Positions 1 through 5,493 of a stretch of 7,828 bases of DNA are shown one piece after another. The translations under genes were made by a program, and so were the position numbers. How positions within the stretch are numbered: position 1 is the first letter of the stretch; each line of letters starts with the position of its first letter. Source of the stretch: an uncultured Collinsella sp. (GTDB lineage: Bacteria; Actinomycetota; Coriobacteriia; Coriobacteriales; Coriobacteriaceae). The notes under the pieces were generated by a model that saw only the letters and a program-made list of their open reading frames with translations, made no database searches and was not told the origin of the DNA. The stretch spans positions 1 through 7,828 of the forward strand of contig CAJJTG010000064.1 of the NCBI GenBank assembly GCA_905194675.1, written 5' to 3'.

Positions 1-477
1 ATCTTGTTTGGCCCCATTCCCGACTTTAAACCGGTGAGCGCCATCGCCATTATCGCGGGGGCGACGCTTGGTCGCCGCAATGGTTTTATGGTTGGCGCGC
101 TGGCGGCGCTGACCAGCAATTTCTTTTTTGGACAGGGCATGTGGACGCCGTGGCAGATGTATGCCTGGGGTCTGGTTGGCTATGTTGGCGGCGCGCTGGC
201 GCATGCGGGCGCGTTTGACCGTGCGGATGGAACCGTGCGCATGCCGGCGCTGATGGCGTACGGCTTTGCCTCGGGCTTGCTCTACGGCGTTGTGATCAAC
301 GCGTATGACATCATCGGTTTTGTTCAACCGCTCACGTGGGCGGGCGCCATAGCGCGTCTTGCTACGGCGGTGCCGTTCGACATCACGCATGGCCTCGCGA
401 CCTGCGTGTTCTTGGCCGCTCTGTACAAGCCCTGGTGTCGCCGCATCAACCGCGTCGTCGTGAAGTACGGGATGTAG
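1..477 (+). CDS. ECF transporter substrate-binding (S) component, 5' partial
   Basis: This is the C-terminal part of an integral membrane S component of an energy-coupling factor (ECF) vitamin transporter, which captures a vitamin or related small molecule and works with a shared EcfT/EcfA module. The reading frame is open from the first base of the window, so the true start lies upstream; a TTG at position 4 is probably internal. The visible part is very hydrophobic, with about five membrane segments. It carries the pattern IPDFKPVSAIAIIAG, then a glycine/alanine-rich helix and SNFFFGQGMWTPWQM, which I recognise from ECF S components of the broad ECF_trnsprt type. The end is a short basic tail (CRRINRVVVK), probably cytoplasmic. 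The substrate cannot be read from the sequence; cobalamin-type and uncharacterised S components are possible. No other ECF subunit is in the window, so partners would lie upstream or elsewhere. Confidence 0.8.
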   Translation: MLFGPIPDFKPVSAIAIIAGATLGRRNGFMVGALAALTSNFFFGQGMWTPWQMYAWGLVGYVGGALAHAGAFDRADGTVRMPALMAYGFASGLLYGVVINAYDIIGFVQPLTWAGAIARLATAVPFDITHGLATCVFLAALYKPWCRRINRVVVKYGM

Positions 478-516
478 GGCTGGTTGCGCCGGGGCGGGAA
501 TCAATACTGCCGAAGT

Positions 517-684
517 GCCATTTCAAAACTATGCCGGTTTACGGGGCTAGATTGGCACAGGCAGACCATACCGGCTTTTTTCGAAATAGAGCAAGCCGTT
601 TACCTGCGGTTTTATTATTTCGGAATTGCGTATGGTTGGGGGTTTGCGATTTAGCCCCGTAAACCGGCGTAGTTTTGAAATGGC
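517..684. repeat. Long palindromic intergenic element 1 (168-nt imperfect hairpin)
   Basis: Two 33-base arms, 517-549 and 652-684, are inverted copies with one difference (T532 opposite G669, a possible G-U pair in RNA). The left arm starts GCCATTTCAAAACT and the right arm ends AGTTTTGAAATGGC. Pairing continues inward in blocks: 550-554 with 647-651, 564-571 with 630-637, 582-589 with 615-622, and a final short hairpin 595-598/607-610 with loop 599-606. Almost the whole segment can therefore fold into one rod. No convincing open frame or flanking duplication is visible. It could be a MITE-like or REP-like chromosomal repeat, a structured RNA, or the end of the upstream transcript. Confidence 0.75.
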
Positions 685-718
685 CGGTTGATATGACGGG
701 CATCATAGCCCTCAGAGG

Positions 719-771
719 GTCAATTGATCCGTTTTCTTCCGTCCCCAGACGTCCCCAGGGAATCAGTTGAC
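719..771. repeat. Imperfect inverted repeat with tandem 10-mer in its loop
   Basis: The segment GTCAATTGATCC (719-730) is nearly the reverse complement of GGAATCAGTTGAC (759-771), allowing one G-U pair and a single-base bulge. The loop holds a tandem repeat of a 10-base unit, CGTCCCCAGA/CGTCCCCAGG, at 740-759. A small perfect hairpin CCCTC-A-GAGGG lies just before it at 709-719. The stretch lies between the two long palindromic elements and codes for nothing I can support. The role is unknown; it may be the remains of another intergenic repeat. Confidence 0.4.
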
Positions 772-777
772 GGCGCT

Positions 778-939
778 CGCCACGAAACTGGCCCATCTAC
801 TACGTTTAGCCCGACACCCCCAAGCACAACCGCGTTTTATGAAAAACCGCAGGCTTTCTATCTGCGGTTTTCTTTTTGCGTTGTTCGCTGTGCTTGAGGA
901 TGGCGGCCTAAACGTAGTAGATGGGCAGGTTTCGTGGCG
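778..939. repeat. Long palindromic intergenic element 2 (162-nt imperfect hairpin)
   Basis: The arms 778-809 and 908-939 are inverted copies with one small mismatch region near CTGGCCC/GGGCAGG. The left arm starts CGCCACGAAACT and the right arm ends GGTTTCGTGGCG. The shared core on the left is CCCATCTACTACGTTTAG. Pairing continues inward at 811-813/904-906, 818-819/898-899 and 821-828/889-896. The centre is a perfect hairpin at 843-852/862-871. The element has the same design and nearly the same length as the palindrome at 517-684, but the arm sequences are different, so they are separate families or strongly diverged. It lies in the gap between two converging genes. Confidence 0.75.
841..877. 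terminator. Bidirectional intrinsic terminator at the core of element 2
   Basis: A 10-base perfect stem, AAAACCGCAG (843-852) with CTGCGGTTTT (862-871), encloses a 9-base loop. On the plus strand it is followed by CTTTTT (872-877); on the minus strand it runs into TTTTTC. This is the usual form of a Rho-independent terminator that works in both directions. Its position between the plus-strand ECF gene and the minus-strand exonuclease gene fits that use, although it is 366 bases from the ECF stop. Confidence 0.65.
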
Positions 940-1010
940 GGCGGGTTGCGCGAACACGCTCGCAAGACGAAAACGACCCGCCTTTCTCCGCCTTTGGGAG
1001 ATCAGTTGGG

Positions 1011-1829
1011 CTAGAGCTCCAGGGCGAGCGTGACGGGGCAGTGGTCGCTGCCGAAGATGTCGCCGCGGATGCCGGTGTCGCGTACGTTGCCGGCGATTGC
1101 GTCGCTCACCAGGAAGTAATCGATGCGCCAACCTGCGTTGTTCTTGCGGGCATTAAAGCGGTAGCTCCACCAGCTGTAGACGCCCTCGACGTCCGGATTG
1201 GCTGCGCGCCAAGTGTCGGTAAAACCGGCGTTGAGCAGCTCGGTAAACTTGCCACGCTCCTCGTCCGAAAAGCCTGCGTTGCCGCGGTTGGACTTGGGGT
1301 TCTTAAGGTCGATCTCCTCGTGTGCCACGTTAAAGTCGCCGCAGGTTACGACGGGCTTGCCGGTTTCGCGCTCAAGCGCGCTCAAAAAGCCGCGATAGGC
1401 ATCGTCCCAGGCCATGCGCACGTCGATGCGCGCGAGCTCGTTTTGGGCGTTGGGCGTATAGACGTCCACGAACCAAAACTTGTCGAACTCGAGCGCGCAG
1501 ACGCGGCCCTCGGTTGCGGCTTGGGCGACGAGTACGGCCGCCTCGTTCTCGCCGGCGTAGGGTAGCAGTGCGTCGGCGTGCAGCACGCGCAGCGGTTCCT
1601 GGCGGCTAAAGACCGCAGTGCCCGAATAGCCTTTACGCTCGGCGTAGCTCCAGGTTTGGTGATAGCCGGCCAGGTCAATATCGACCTGGCCTTCTTGCAA
1701 CTTGGTCTCTTGCAGCGCCAGGATATCGACGTCGAGTTCTTGCGCGATCTGGATAAAGCTCGGGTCCTTTTTGAGCACGGCGCGCAGGCCGTTGACGTTC
1801 CACGAGGCGAAAGTGTAAGTCTGAGGCAT
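1011..1829 (-). CDS. xth: Exodeoxyribonuclease III (AP endonuclease, ExoA/XthA family)
   Basis: This gene encodes a 272-residue Mg-dependent enzyme of the exonuclease-endonuclease-phosphatase fold. It cuts DNA at abasic sites and removes nucleotides from 3' ends during base excision repair in the cytoplasm. The family motifs are in order: SWNVNGLR (residues 9-16, N11), LQETK (39-43, metal ligand E41), GDFN (164-167, D165 and N167), WRIDYFL (234-240, D237) and the terminal SDHCPV (261-266, catalytic pair D262/H263). All expected active-site residues are therefore present. The protein is somewhat longer than the roughly 250-residue ExoA enzymes; the extra residues appear to lie around 85-110, before the FVDVYTPN strand. 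The ATG at 1829 is preceded by AAAGGA four bases upstream. The gene is transcribed away from the sirtuin gene, with a 135-base divergent gap between them. A minus-strand TAATCT at 1865-1860 could be a -10 box, but I see no good -35. Confidence 0.95.
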   Translation of the reverse strand: MPQTYTFASWNVNGLRAVLKKDPSFIQIAQELDVDILALQETKLQEGQVDIDLAGYHQTWSYAERKGYSGTAVFSRQEPLRVLHADALLPYAGENEAAVLVAQAATEGRVCALEFDKFWFVDVYTPNAQNELARIDVRMAWDDAYRGFLSALERETGKPVVTCGDFNVAHEEIDLKNPKSNRGNAGFSDEERGKFTELLNAGFTDTWRAANPDVEGVYSWWSYRFNARKNNAGWRIDYFLVSDAIAGNVRDTGIRGDIFGSDHCPVTLALEL

Positions 1830-1964
1830 GGTGTCCTTTCGACGGGGTTGGCAGGCTTAAGATTAGCGCAACAGGGGCGGGGTGGGCTCCGCGCGTGCTG
1901 ACTCAAAGGCCGCGCGCTGGGATGTCGCCCAACGCTGCCCGACCAACAAGGACGGAGGACTCAT

Positions 1965-2717
1965 ATGACGCAGGCAATAACGGATCCCAAGCAGGCCTCC
2001 GCCGCGCTGGCGGAGCTGTTCGACACCCACAAGCGCGTGGTCTTCTTTGGCGGCGCGGGCGTTTCCACGGCGAGCGGCATCCCCGATTTTCGCAGCGTGG
2101 ACGGCCTGTATCACCAGCAGTTTGCCTACCCGCCCGAGACTATGCTCTCGCATAGCTTTTATGAGGCACATCCGGCCGAGTTCTTCGACTTCTACCGCAC
2201 CAAGATGATCGCGCTTGACGCCAAGCCCAACCGCTGCCACACCAAGCTGGCCGAGCTGGAGCGCGCCGGCAAGCTAAATGCCGTGGTGACGCAAAACATC
2301 GACGGCCTGCATCAGATGGCCGGCTCGCAGCGCGTGTTCGAGCTGCACGGCTCGGTCCATCGCAACATTTGCCAGTCGTGCGGCGCGGTCTATAGCGCCG
2401 AGTGGATTTGCTCGCGCGAGCACGAGGACGCCGCGGGCGTGCCCGTGTGTCCTGCGTGCGGCGGGCGCATTAAGCCCGATGTGGTGCTCTACGAGGAGCC
2501 GCTCGACGAGCGCGTGCTAACCGGCGCCGTTGCCGCCATCGCCGCGGCCGATGCCCTCATCGTGGGCGGGACCTCGCTCGTGGTGTATCCGGCGGCGGGC
2601 CTTACGCGCTACTTTACTGGCGATACGCTGGCCATTTGCAATCTTGCTCCCACCGATCAGGATGCAAATGCCGACCTGCTGATTTCTTGCGACATCGCGG
2701 CCGCGTTTGCGTTCTAG
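1965..2717 (+). CDS. NAD-dependent protein deacylase, Sir2/sirtuin family
   Basis: A 250-residue sirtuin that removes acetyl or other acyl groups from protein lysines, using NAD and releasing nicotinamide and O-acyl-ADP-ribose. It is cytosolic. The NAD-binding GAGVS (30-34) and GIPDFR (38-43) are present, as are TQNIDGLH (109-116) and the catalytic histidine H128 in ELHGSV. A complete four-cysteine zinc site is formed by C136, C139, C162 and C165. KPDVVLYEE (170-178) and GGTSLVVYPA follow in the expected order. I see no Tyr-x-x-Arg pair typical of desuccinylase-type (class III) CobB proteins near residues 74-80 (FDFYRTK), so deacetylation or a broad acyl range is more likely; this is inference. 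The ATG is supported by GGAGGA at 1954-1959, five bases upstream. The folate gene starts 94 bases downstream on the same strand, and the two may or may not share a transcript. Confidence 0.93.
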   Translation: MTQAITDPKQASAALAELFDTHKRVVFFGGAGVSTASGIPDFRSVDGLYHQQFAYPPETMLSHSFYEAHPAEFFDFYRTKMIALDAKPNRCHTKLAELERAGKLNAVVTQNIDGLHQMAGSQRVFELHGSVHRNICQSCGAVYSAEWICSREHEDAAGVPVCPACGGRIKPDVVLYEEPLDERVLTGAVAAIAAADALIVGGTSLVVYPAAGLTRYFTGDTLAICNLAPTDQDANADLLISCDIAAAFAF

Positions 2718-2731
2718 CCCGTGTGCGCGGA

Positions 2732-2737
2732 TACAAT
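2732..2737 (+). promoter_or_regulatory. Possible -10 box for the folate gene
   Basis: TACAAT lies 15 bases after the sirtuin stop codon and 74 bases before the folate start codon. The upstream hexamer TTGCGT (2707-2712) is a poor -35 with a long 19-base spacer. If real, this would let the folate gene be transcribed separately from the sirtuin gene. Confidence 0.35.
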
Positions 2738-2771
2738 AGAAAGACTGATTGCAAAGCAACCCCGCTGCCTG

Positions 2772-2799
2772 TGCCCGAGCGCGGTGGCGCGGGCATTTT
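2772..2799 (+). terminator. Hairpin plus short T-run just before the folate ribosome site
   Basis: TGCCCG (2772-2777) pairs with CGGGCA (2790-2795), with two further inner GC pairs after one mismatch, and four T residues follow (2796-2799). The ribosome site GGAGGA starts one base later, at 2801. It could be a weak terminator for the sirtuin gene, an attenuator in the folate leader, or only a G/C-rich coincidence. It does not resemble the tetrahydrofolate riboswitch. Confidence 0.35.
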
Positions 2800-2800
2800 A

Positions 2801-2806
2801 GGAGGA
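2801..2806 (+). promoter_or_regulatory. Ribosome binding site that fixes the folP-folK start
   Basis: GGAGGA lies five bases before the ATG at 2812. The open frame extends further upstream to a TTG at 2749, but that stretch covers this site and encodes residues with no resemblance to DHPS. The start at 2812 is therefore chosen. Confidence 0.8.
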
Positions 2807-2811
2807 TGTTC

Positions 2812-4539
2812 ATGGCGAACGATAGCAAGACATGGCGGTGCGGAAAGTACGAGCTCAGCTTTGACCGCCCGCGCATCATGGGCGTCCTCAACGTGACGCC
2901 CGATTCGTTTAGTGACGGCGGGGAGCACTTCGACCCGGATGCCGCCATCGAGTACGGCCTGGCGATGCTCGACGCCGGCGCTGACATCATCGACGTGGGC
3001 GGCGAGTCCACGCGCCCCGGATTTACCCCGGTCAACCCCGACGAGGAGGCTCGCCGCGTGCTGCCCGTGGTGCGCGCGCTGGCCAAAGAGGGCGCTATCG
3101 TCTCAATCGACACGCGCCACGTGGCGGTCGCCAAGGCGGCCGTGCGCTGCGGCGCCTCGATCGTCAACGACGTGACGGGCTTCACCGACCCCAAGATGGT
3201 CGAATTTGTCGCGACGAGCACCTGCGGCGTCATCGTGATGCACGCCGGCGAGGTCGCGGCGCCCACGCGCACGCATGCAACGGTGCAGCTCGATACCTCT
3301 GCCGCGGCGTTTGTTGCCGAGAAGGCGCGCGAGGCGGCCGCCGAGGCCGCGCGCGAGGCCGAGAAGCCTGCCCGCCGCCGTCGCGGCAAGCTGCTGGGCG
3401 AGCCCAAGACGGAGGCCAAGCTGCCGGGAGGCGTGGTGCAGCCCTCACTGCCGTTCGGCGATCCGGAGCCTGCGCCCGAGTCCACGGACGAGCAGAAGCA
3501 GGAGACGCCGGCCGTCGAAGAGGCCGCCCCTGTTGCCGAGGCCGCCACGACCCCTGAGCCCGCGCCGGAGCCGAACGACCACCTGGCCGCCATGATGCGC
3601 CGCAGCGCCCGCCGCGAGGAGGCCTACGTGCCCACCTCTCAGCTCCGCCGCTTTACCCTGCCCGATTCGGCGCCCATCATGCGCCGTGTCATGGGCTTTC
3701 TGTCCGACCAGGCCCGCACGCTCATCCATGCCGGCGTGTCGCGCGACCGCATCTGCATCGATCCCGGCCCGGGCTTTGGCAAGACGGCCAACGAGGACAT
3801 CGTCATCCAGCGCGAGACCGCCAAGATGGCGTCGCTGGGCTACCCGCTCATGTGCGCCGTGTCGCGCAAGCGTTTTGTGGGTGCCGTCTCGGGCGTGACC
3901 GAGGCCGCCGCGCGCGATGCCGCCACGTTTGGCGTGTGCCTGGGCGCTATCCAGGCCGGTGCCAACGTCGTGCGCGTGCACGACGTCACTGGCTTTGCGC
4001 AGTTCCTGAACGGCTACTGGGCTGTCGCCAAGCCGCAGCCGCGCCGTGCGTTTGTGGCCGTGGGCTCCAACCTGGGGCATCGTTGCGACAACATCCGCGC
4101 CGCACGCGACATGATCGCCGAGATTCCGCTTACCTGCGTGTCCAACTGCTCGCGCATCTACGAGAGCGAGCCGGCCTACGAGACGCGCCAAGATGCATTT
4201 GCCAACGCCGTCATCGAGATTAAGACCGAGCTGGCGCCGCTGGTGCTGCTCGACGAGCTTATGAAGATCGAGGCCGAGCTGGGGCGCGACCGCTCCAAGA
4301 AGGCCAAGGTCAACGGCCCGCGCACCATCGACCTGGACCTGCTGTGGATGGACGGCGAGATCCACGGCGGCAAAAAGCTGCGCTTGCCGCATCCGCTGAT
4401 CGGCGAGCGCGACTTTGTGCTGGTGCCGCTCGAGGACCTGATGCACGACCCGGCGCGGTTCTTCCGCTACAACGGCGTCGAGGTCAAGGAGCCCGAGGAC
4501 CGCGTGGGTCATATCGTGGGCGAATTGGGGCGTATGTAG
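2812..4539 (+). CDS. folP-folK: Bifunctional dihydropteroate synthase / HPPK fusion (FolP-FolK) with large internal insertion
   Basis: A 575-residue fusion of two consecutive folate enzymes. The C-terminal HPPK part pyrophosphorylates 6-hydroxymethyl-dihydropterin, and the N-terminal DHPS part joins that product to p-aminobenzoate to give dihydropteroate (the sulfonamide target). DHPS motifs: IMGVLNVTPDSFSDGG near residues 23-38, DVGGESTRPG, SIDTRH, IVNDVTGF, MH at 143-144, IDPGPGFGKT with D317, and RVHD at 388-391. HPPK motifs: FVAVGSNLG from F414, PRTIDLDLL with the Mg-binding pair D507/D509, and LPHPLIGERDFVLVPL. The DHPS barrel is interrupted after MHAG by about 138 residues (roughly 148-285) rich in Ala, Glu, Pro and Arg, including a basic patch ARRRRGK and a Pro/Glu run; the barrel resumes at SAPIMRRVM. 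The domain order is DHPS then HPPK, the reverse of plant and fungal fusions. The next gene starts on the base after the stop codon. Confidence 0.93.
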   Translation: MANDSKTWRCGKYELSFDRPRIMGVLNVTPDSFSDGGEHFDPDAAIEYGLAMLDAGADIIDVGGESTRPGFTPVNPDEEARRVLPVVRALAKEGAIVSIDTRHVAVAKAAVRCGASIVNDVTGFTDPKMVEFVATSTCGVIVMHAGEVAAPTRTHATVQLDTSAAAFVAEKAREAAAEAAREAEKPARRRRGKLLGEPKTEAKLPGGVVQPSLPFGDPEPAPESTDEQKQETPAVEEAAPVAEAATTPEPAPEPNDHLAAMMRRSARREEAYVPTSQLRRFTLPDSAPIMRRVMGFLSDQARTLIHAGVSRDRICIDPGPGFGKTANEDIVIQRETAKMASLGYPLMCAVSRKRFVGAVSGVTEAAARDAATFGVCLGAIQAGANVVRVHDVTGFAQFLNGYWAVAKPQPRRAFVAVGSNLGHRCDNIRAARDMIAEIPLTCVSNCSRIYESEPAYETRQDAFANAVIEIKTELAPLVLLDELMKIEAELGRDRSKKAKVNGPRTIDLDLLWMDGEIHGGKKLRLPHPLIGERDFVLVPLEDLMHDPARFFRYNGVEVKEPEDRVGHIVGELGRM

Positions 4540-5241
4540 ATGATCGAGATGAATGCTGTTGCCGCTGGCACCGAGCTCGACGCGGCGCGTGACGCGGGCC
4601 GCGAGGGCGTGTCCGCGGGCTGGTGCACATGGAGCGCGAGCGATGCTTCGCTGACGTTTTCGCTGGTCGTGCGCCCAGACGTGAACATGCACGCCTTCCA
4701 CGGCCTGCCGTTTGTGGCCGCGATGGGCATGATGGACGCGCTCGCGGGCACGGCTTCGACGCCGGGGCTGGGCCTTGCCGGCAAGGTGGGTATCCAGTGG
4801 CCGAGCGATATCGTGTGCGGTGCGCCTGCGTTCGAGACGTCGCTCGCGCGTGTTGCCGTGAACGGCGGCGCCGGTGTCGCGGGCATGTTTGCCGCGGTGA
4901 CGGTTGATATTGAACGTGCGGCGCTGGGCGAGCTTGGCGTGGATATGGCCGACGAGGTGCTGGTCGAGGCATTGGCCACCGCCGTGCTGACCCGCGTGGA
5001 CACCTGGGCGGTTGCCGCCAACACACCACAGGGCGCTGCCGGCCCGCTGGCTCCGGTGCTGGGTGAGTACTTCGATATGGTGCCGCTGCTGGGTCGTCAG
5101 GTTGCGGCGGTGTCGCCCAACGGTTTGCCGCTTGCGGTCGGTGTGTTTGCGGGCCTGGATATCTGGGGCCGCGCGACCATCAAGACCGATGCCGGCGAGC
5201 AGGAGTTTCCGCCCGAGGCCGTGCGCATTCGCGGGCTGTAG
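4540..5241 (+). CDS. Biotin-protein-ligase-like protein, degenerate active site
   Basis: A 233-residue protein that I relate to biotin-protein ligase (BirA/BPL) from three features: LTFSLVVRP (38-46) matches the central strand SLYLSLLLRP; GIQWPSDIV (84-92) matches the KWPNDIL motif; and residues 184-233 (LGRQV to the end, with an EFPPEAVRIRG-type close) match the small SH3-like BPL C-terminal domain. The expected biotin-binding GRGRRGR loop is reduced to DAGREGVSAGW (18-28). KLAGIL, with its biotinyl-AMP-binding lysine, is absent after the WPSD motif and is replaced by an Ala/Gly/Val-rich stretch. Only about 37 residues precede the SLVVRP strand, so the usual N-terminal part is short and no DNA-binding domain is present. 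The ATG follows the folate gene's TAG with no gap and in the same frame, so translation is probably coupled; no strong ribosome site is seen. It may be non-catalytic or have another ligand. Confidence 0.6.
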   Translation: MIEMNAVAAGTELDAARDAGREGVSAGWCTWSASDASLTFSLVVRPDVNMHAFHGLPFVAAMGMMDALAGTASTPGLGLAGKVGIQWPSDIVCGAPAFETSLARVAVNGGAGVAGMFAAVTVDIERAALGELGVDMADEVLVEALATAVLTRVDTWAVAANTPQGAAGPLAPVLGEYFDMVPLLGRQVAAVSPNGLPLAVGVFAGLDIWGRATIKTDAGEQEFPPEAVRIRGL

Positions 5242-5245
5242 CGCG

Positions 5246-5310
5246 GGGCGTTCGCGCCCAAAGATAGACATGACAACAAGACCCTCCTCGGCCCGTGCCG
5301 GGGAGGGTTT
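5246..5310 (+). terminator. Intrinsic terminator of the folate/BPL-like transcript
   Basis: A 12-pair stem runs ACCCTCCTCGGC (5281-5292) against GCCGGGGAGGGT (5297-5308), with one G-U pair, a CCGT loop and a short T-run. A smaller hairpin, GGGCG-TTCG-CGCCC (5246-5259), lies just after the stop codon. Together they mark the end of the upstream transcript and separate it from the ATPase region. Confidence 0.75.
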
Positions 5311-5339
5311 CGCCTATCTGGGGAATGGGTTGCCAGCGC

Positions 5340-5382
5340 CCTATTCCTCAAAACCGAAAATTTTTCGTTTTTGAGGAATAGG
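5340..5382. repeat. 43-base palindromic repeat, copy 1
   Basis: A near-perfect palindrome beginning CCTATTCCTCAAAA and ending TTTTGAGGAATAGG, with GAAAA/TTTTC inside and a 3-base centre. The only unpaired position in the stem is C15 opposite T29, and this is shared by all three copies. This copy carries C at position 16, giving a C-G pair with position 28. It lies downstream of the strong terminator and is followed by ATT, as in copy 3. Confidence 0.9.
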
Positions 5383-5409
5383 ATTAAGGCAGCTCGGTCT
5401 TTCGCGAGG

Positions 5410-5424
5410 TATATTCGCTATAGA
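5410..5424 (+). promoter_or_regulatory. Possible -10 region for the ATPase gene, between palindromes 1 and 2
   Basis: The 43-base spacer between the first two palindromes is A/T-rich and contains two -10-like hexamers, TATATT (5410-5415) and TATAGA (5419-5424). No clear -35 is visible; TTAAGG at 5384-5389 is too far from either. Transcription from here would start in or next to the second palindrome. Confidence 0.3.
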
Positions 5425-5425
5425 G

Positions 5426-5468
5426 CCTATTCCTCAAAACTGAAAATTTTTCGTTTTTGAGGAATAGC
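5426..5468. repeat. 43-base palindromic repeat, copy 2
   Basis: Same palindrome and orientation as copy 1, with T instead of C at position 16 (a possible G-U pair with position 28 in RNA) and C instead of G at the last base. It ends 14 bases before the ribosome site of the ATPase gene, so it would lie in the mRNA leader or cover the promoter start region. Confidence 0.9.
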
Positions 5469-5493
5469 GATAAAAGACCGCGAGGAGGCCCCG

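Noticed and set aside
539..796. Small open frames inside the first long palindrome (both strands)
   Set aside because: The coding potential follows from the inverted repeat itself; both strands encode similar peptides (such as TMPVYGA and TTPVYGA), as expected for a palindrome and not for a gene.
517..939. Retron msr/msd or group II intron remnant from the long hairpins
   Set aside because: There is no reverse transcriptase nearby, no catalytic domain V-like hairpin, and no retron priming layout in the sequence.
921..1565. A 214-codon plus-strand open frame opposite the exonuclease gene
   Set aside because: It is antisense to a complete exonuclease III with intact catalytic residues, and its start lies inside the arm of the second palindromic element.
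2718..2811. Tetrahydrofolate riboswitch before folP-folK
   Set aside because: The leader is too short and lacks the conserved internal loops and pseudoknot segments of known THF riboswitches.
2517..3593. A 358-codon minus-strand open frame over the sirtuin and folate genes
   Set aside because: It is Ser/Ala-rich low-complexity sequence opposite conserved coding regions, and it crosses the gap between two real genes on the other strand.
3445..5271. A 608-codon open frame on the minus strand across the folate and BPL-like genes
   Set aside because: It is antisense to two genes with clear family motifs, has the His/Arg/Ala-rich composition typical of the opposite strand of high-GC coding DNA, and shows no domain I recognise.
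5340..5468. CRISPR array from the repeated 43-mers
   Set aside because: There are only two adjacent copies with one 43-base spacer, the third copy lies beyond a gene, the repeats are near-perfect full palindromes, and no cas gene is present.
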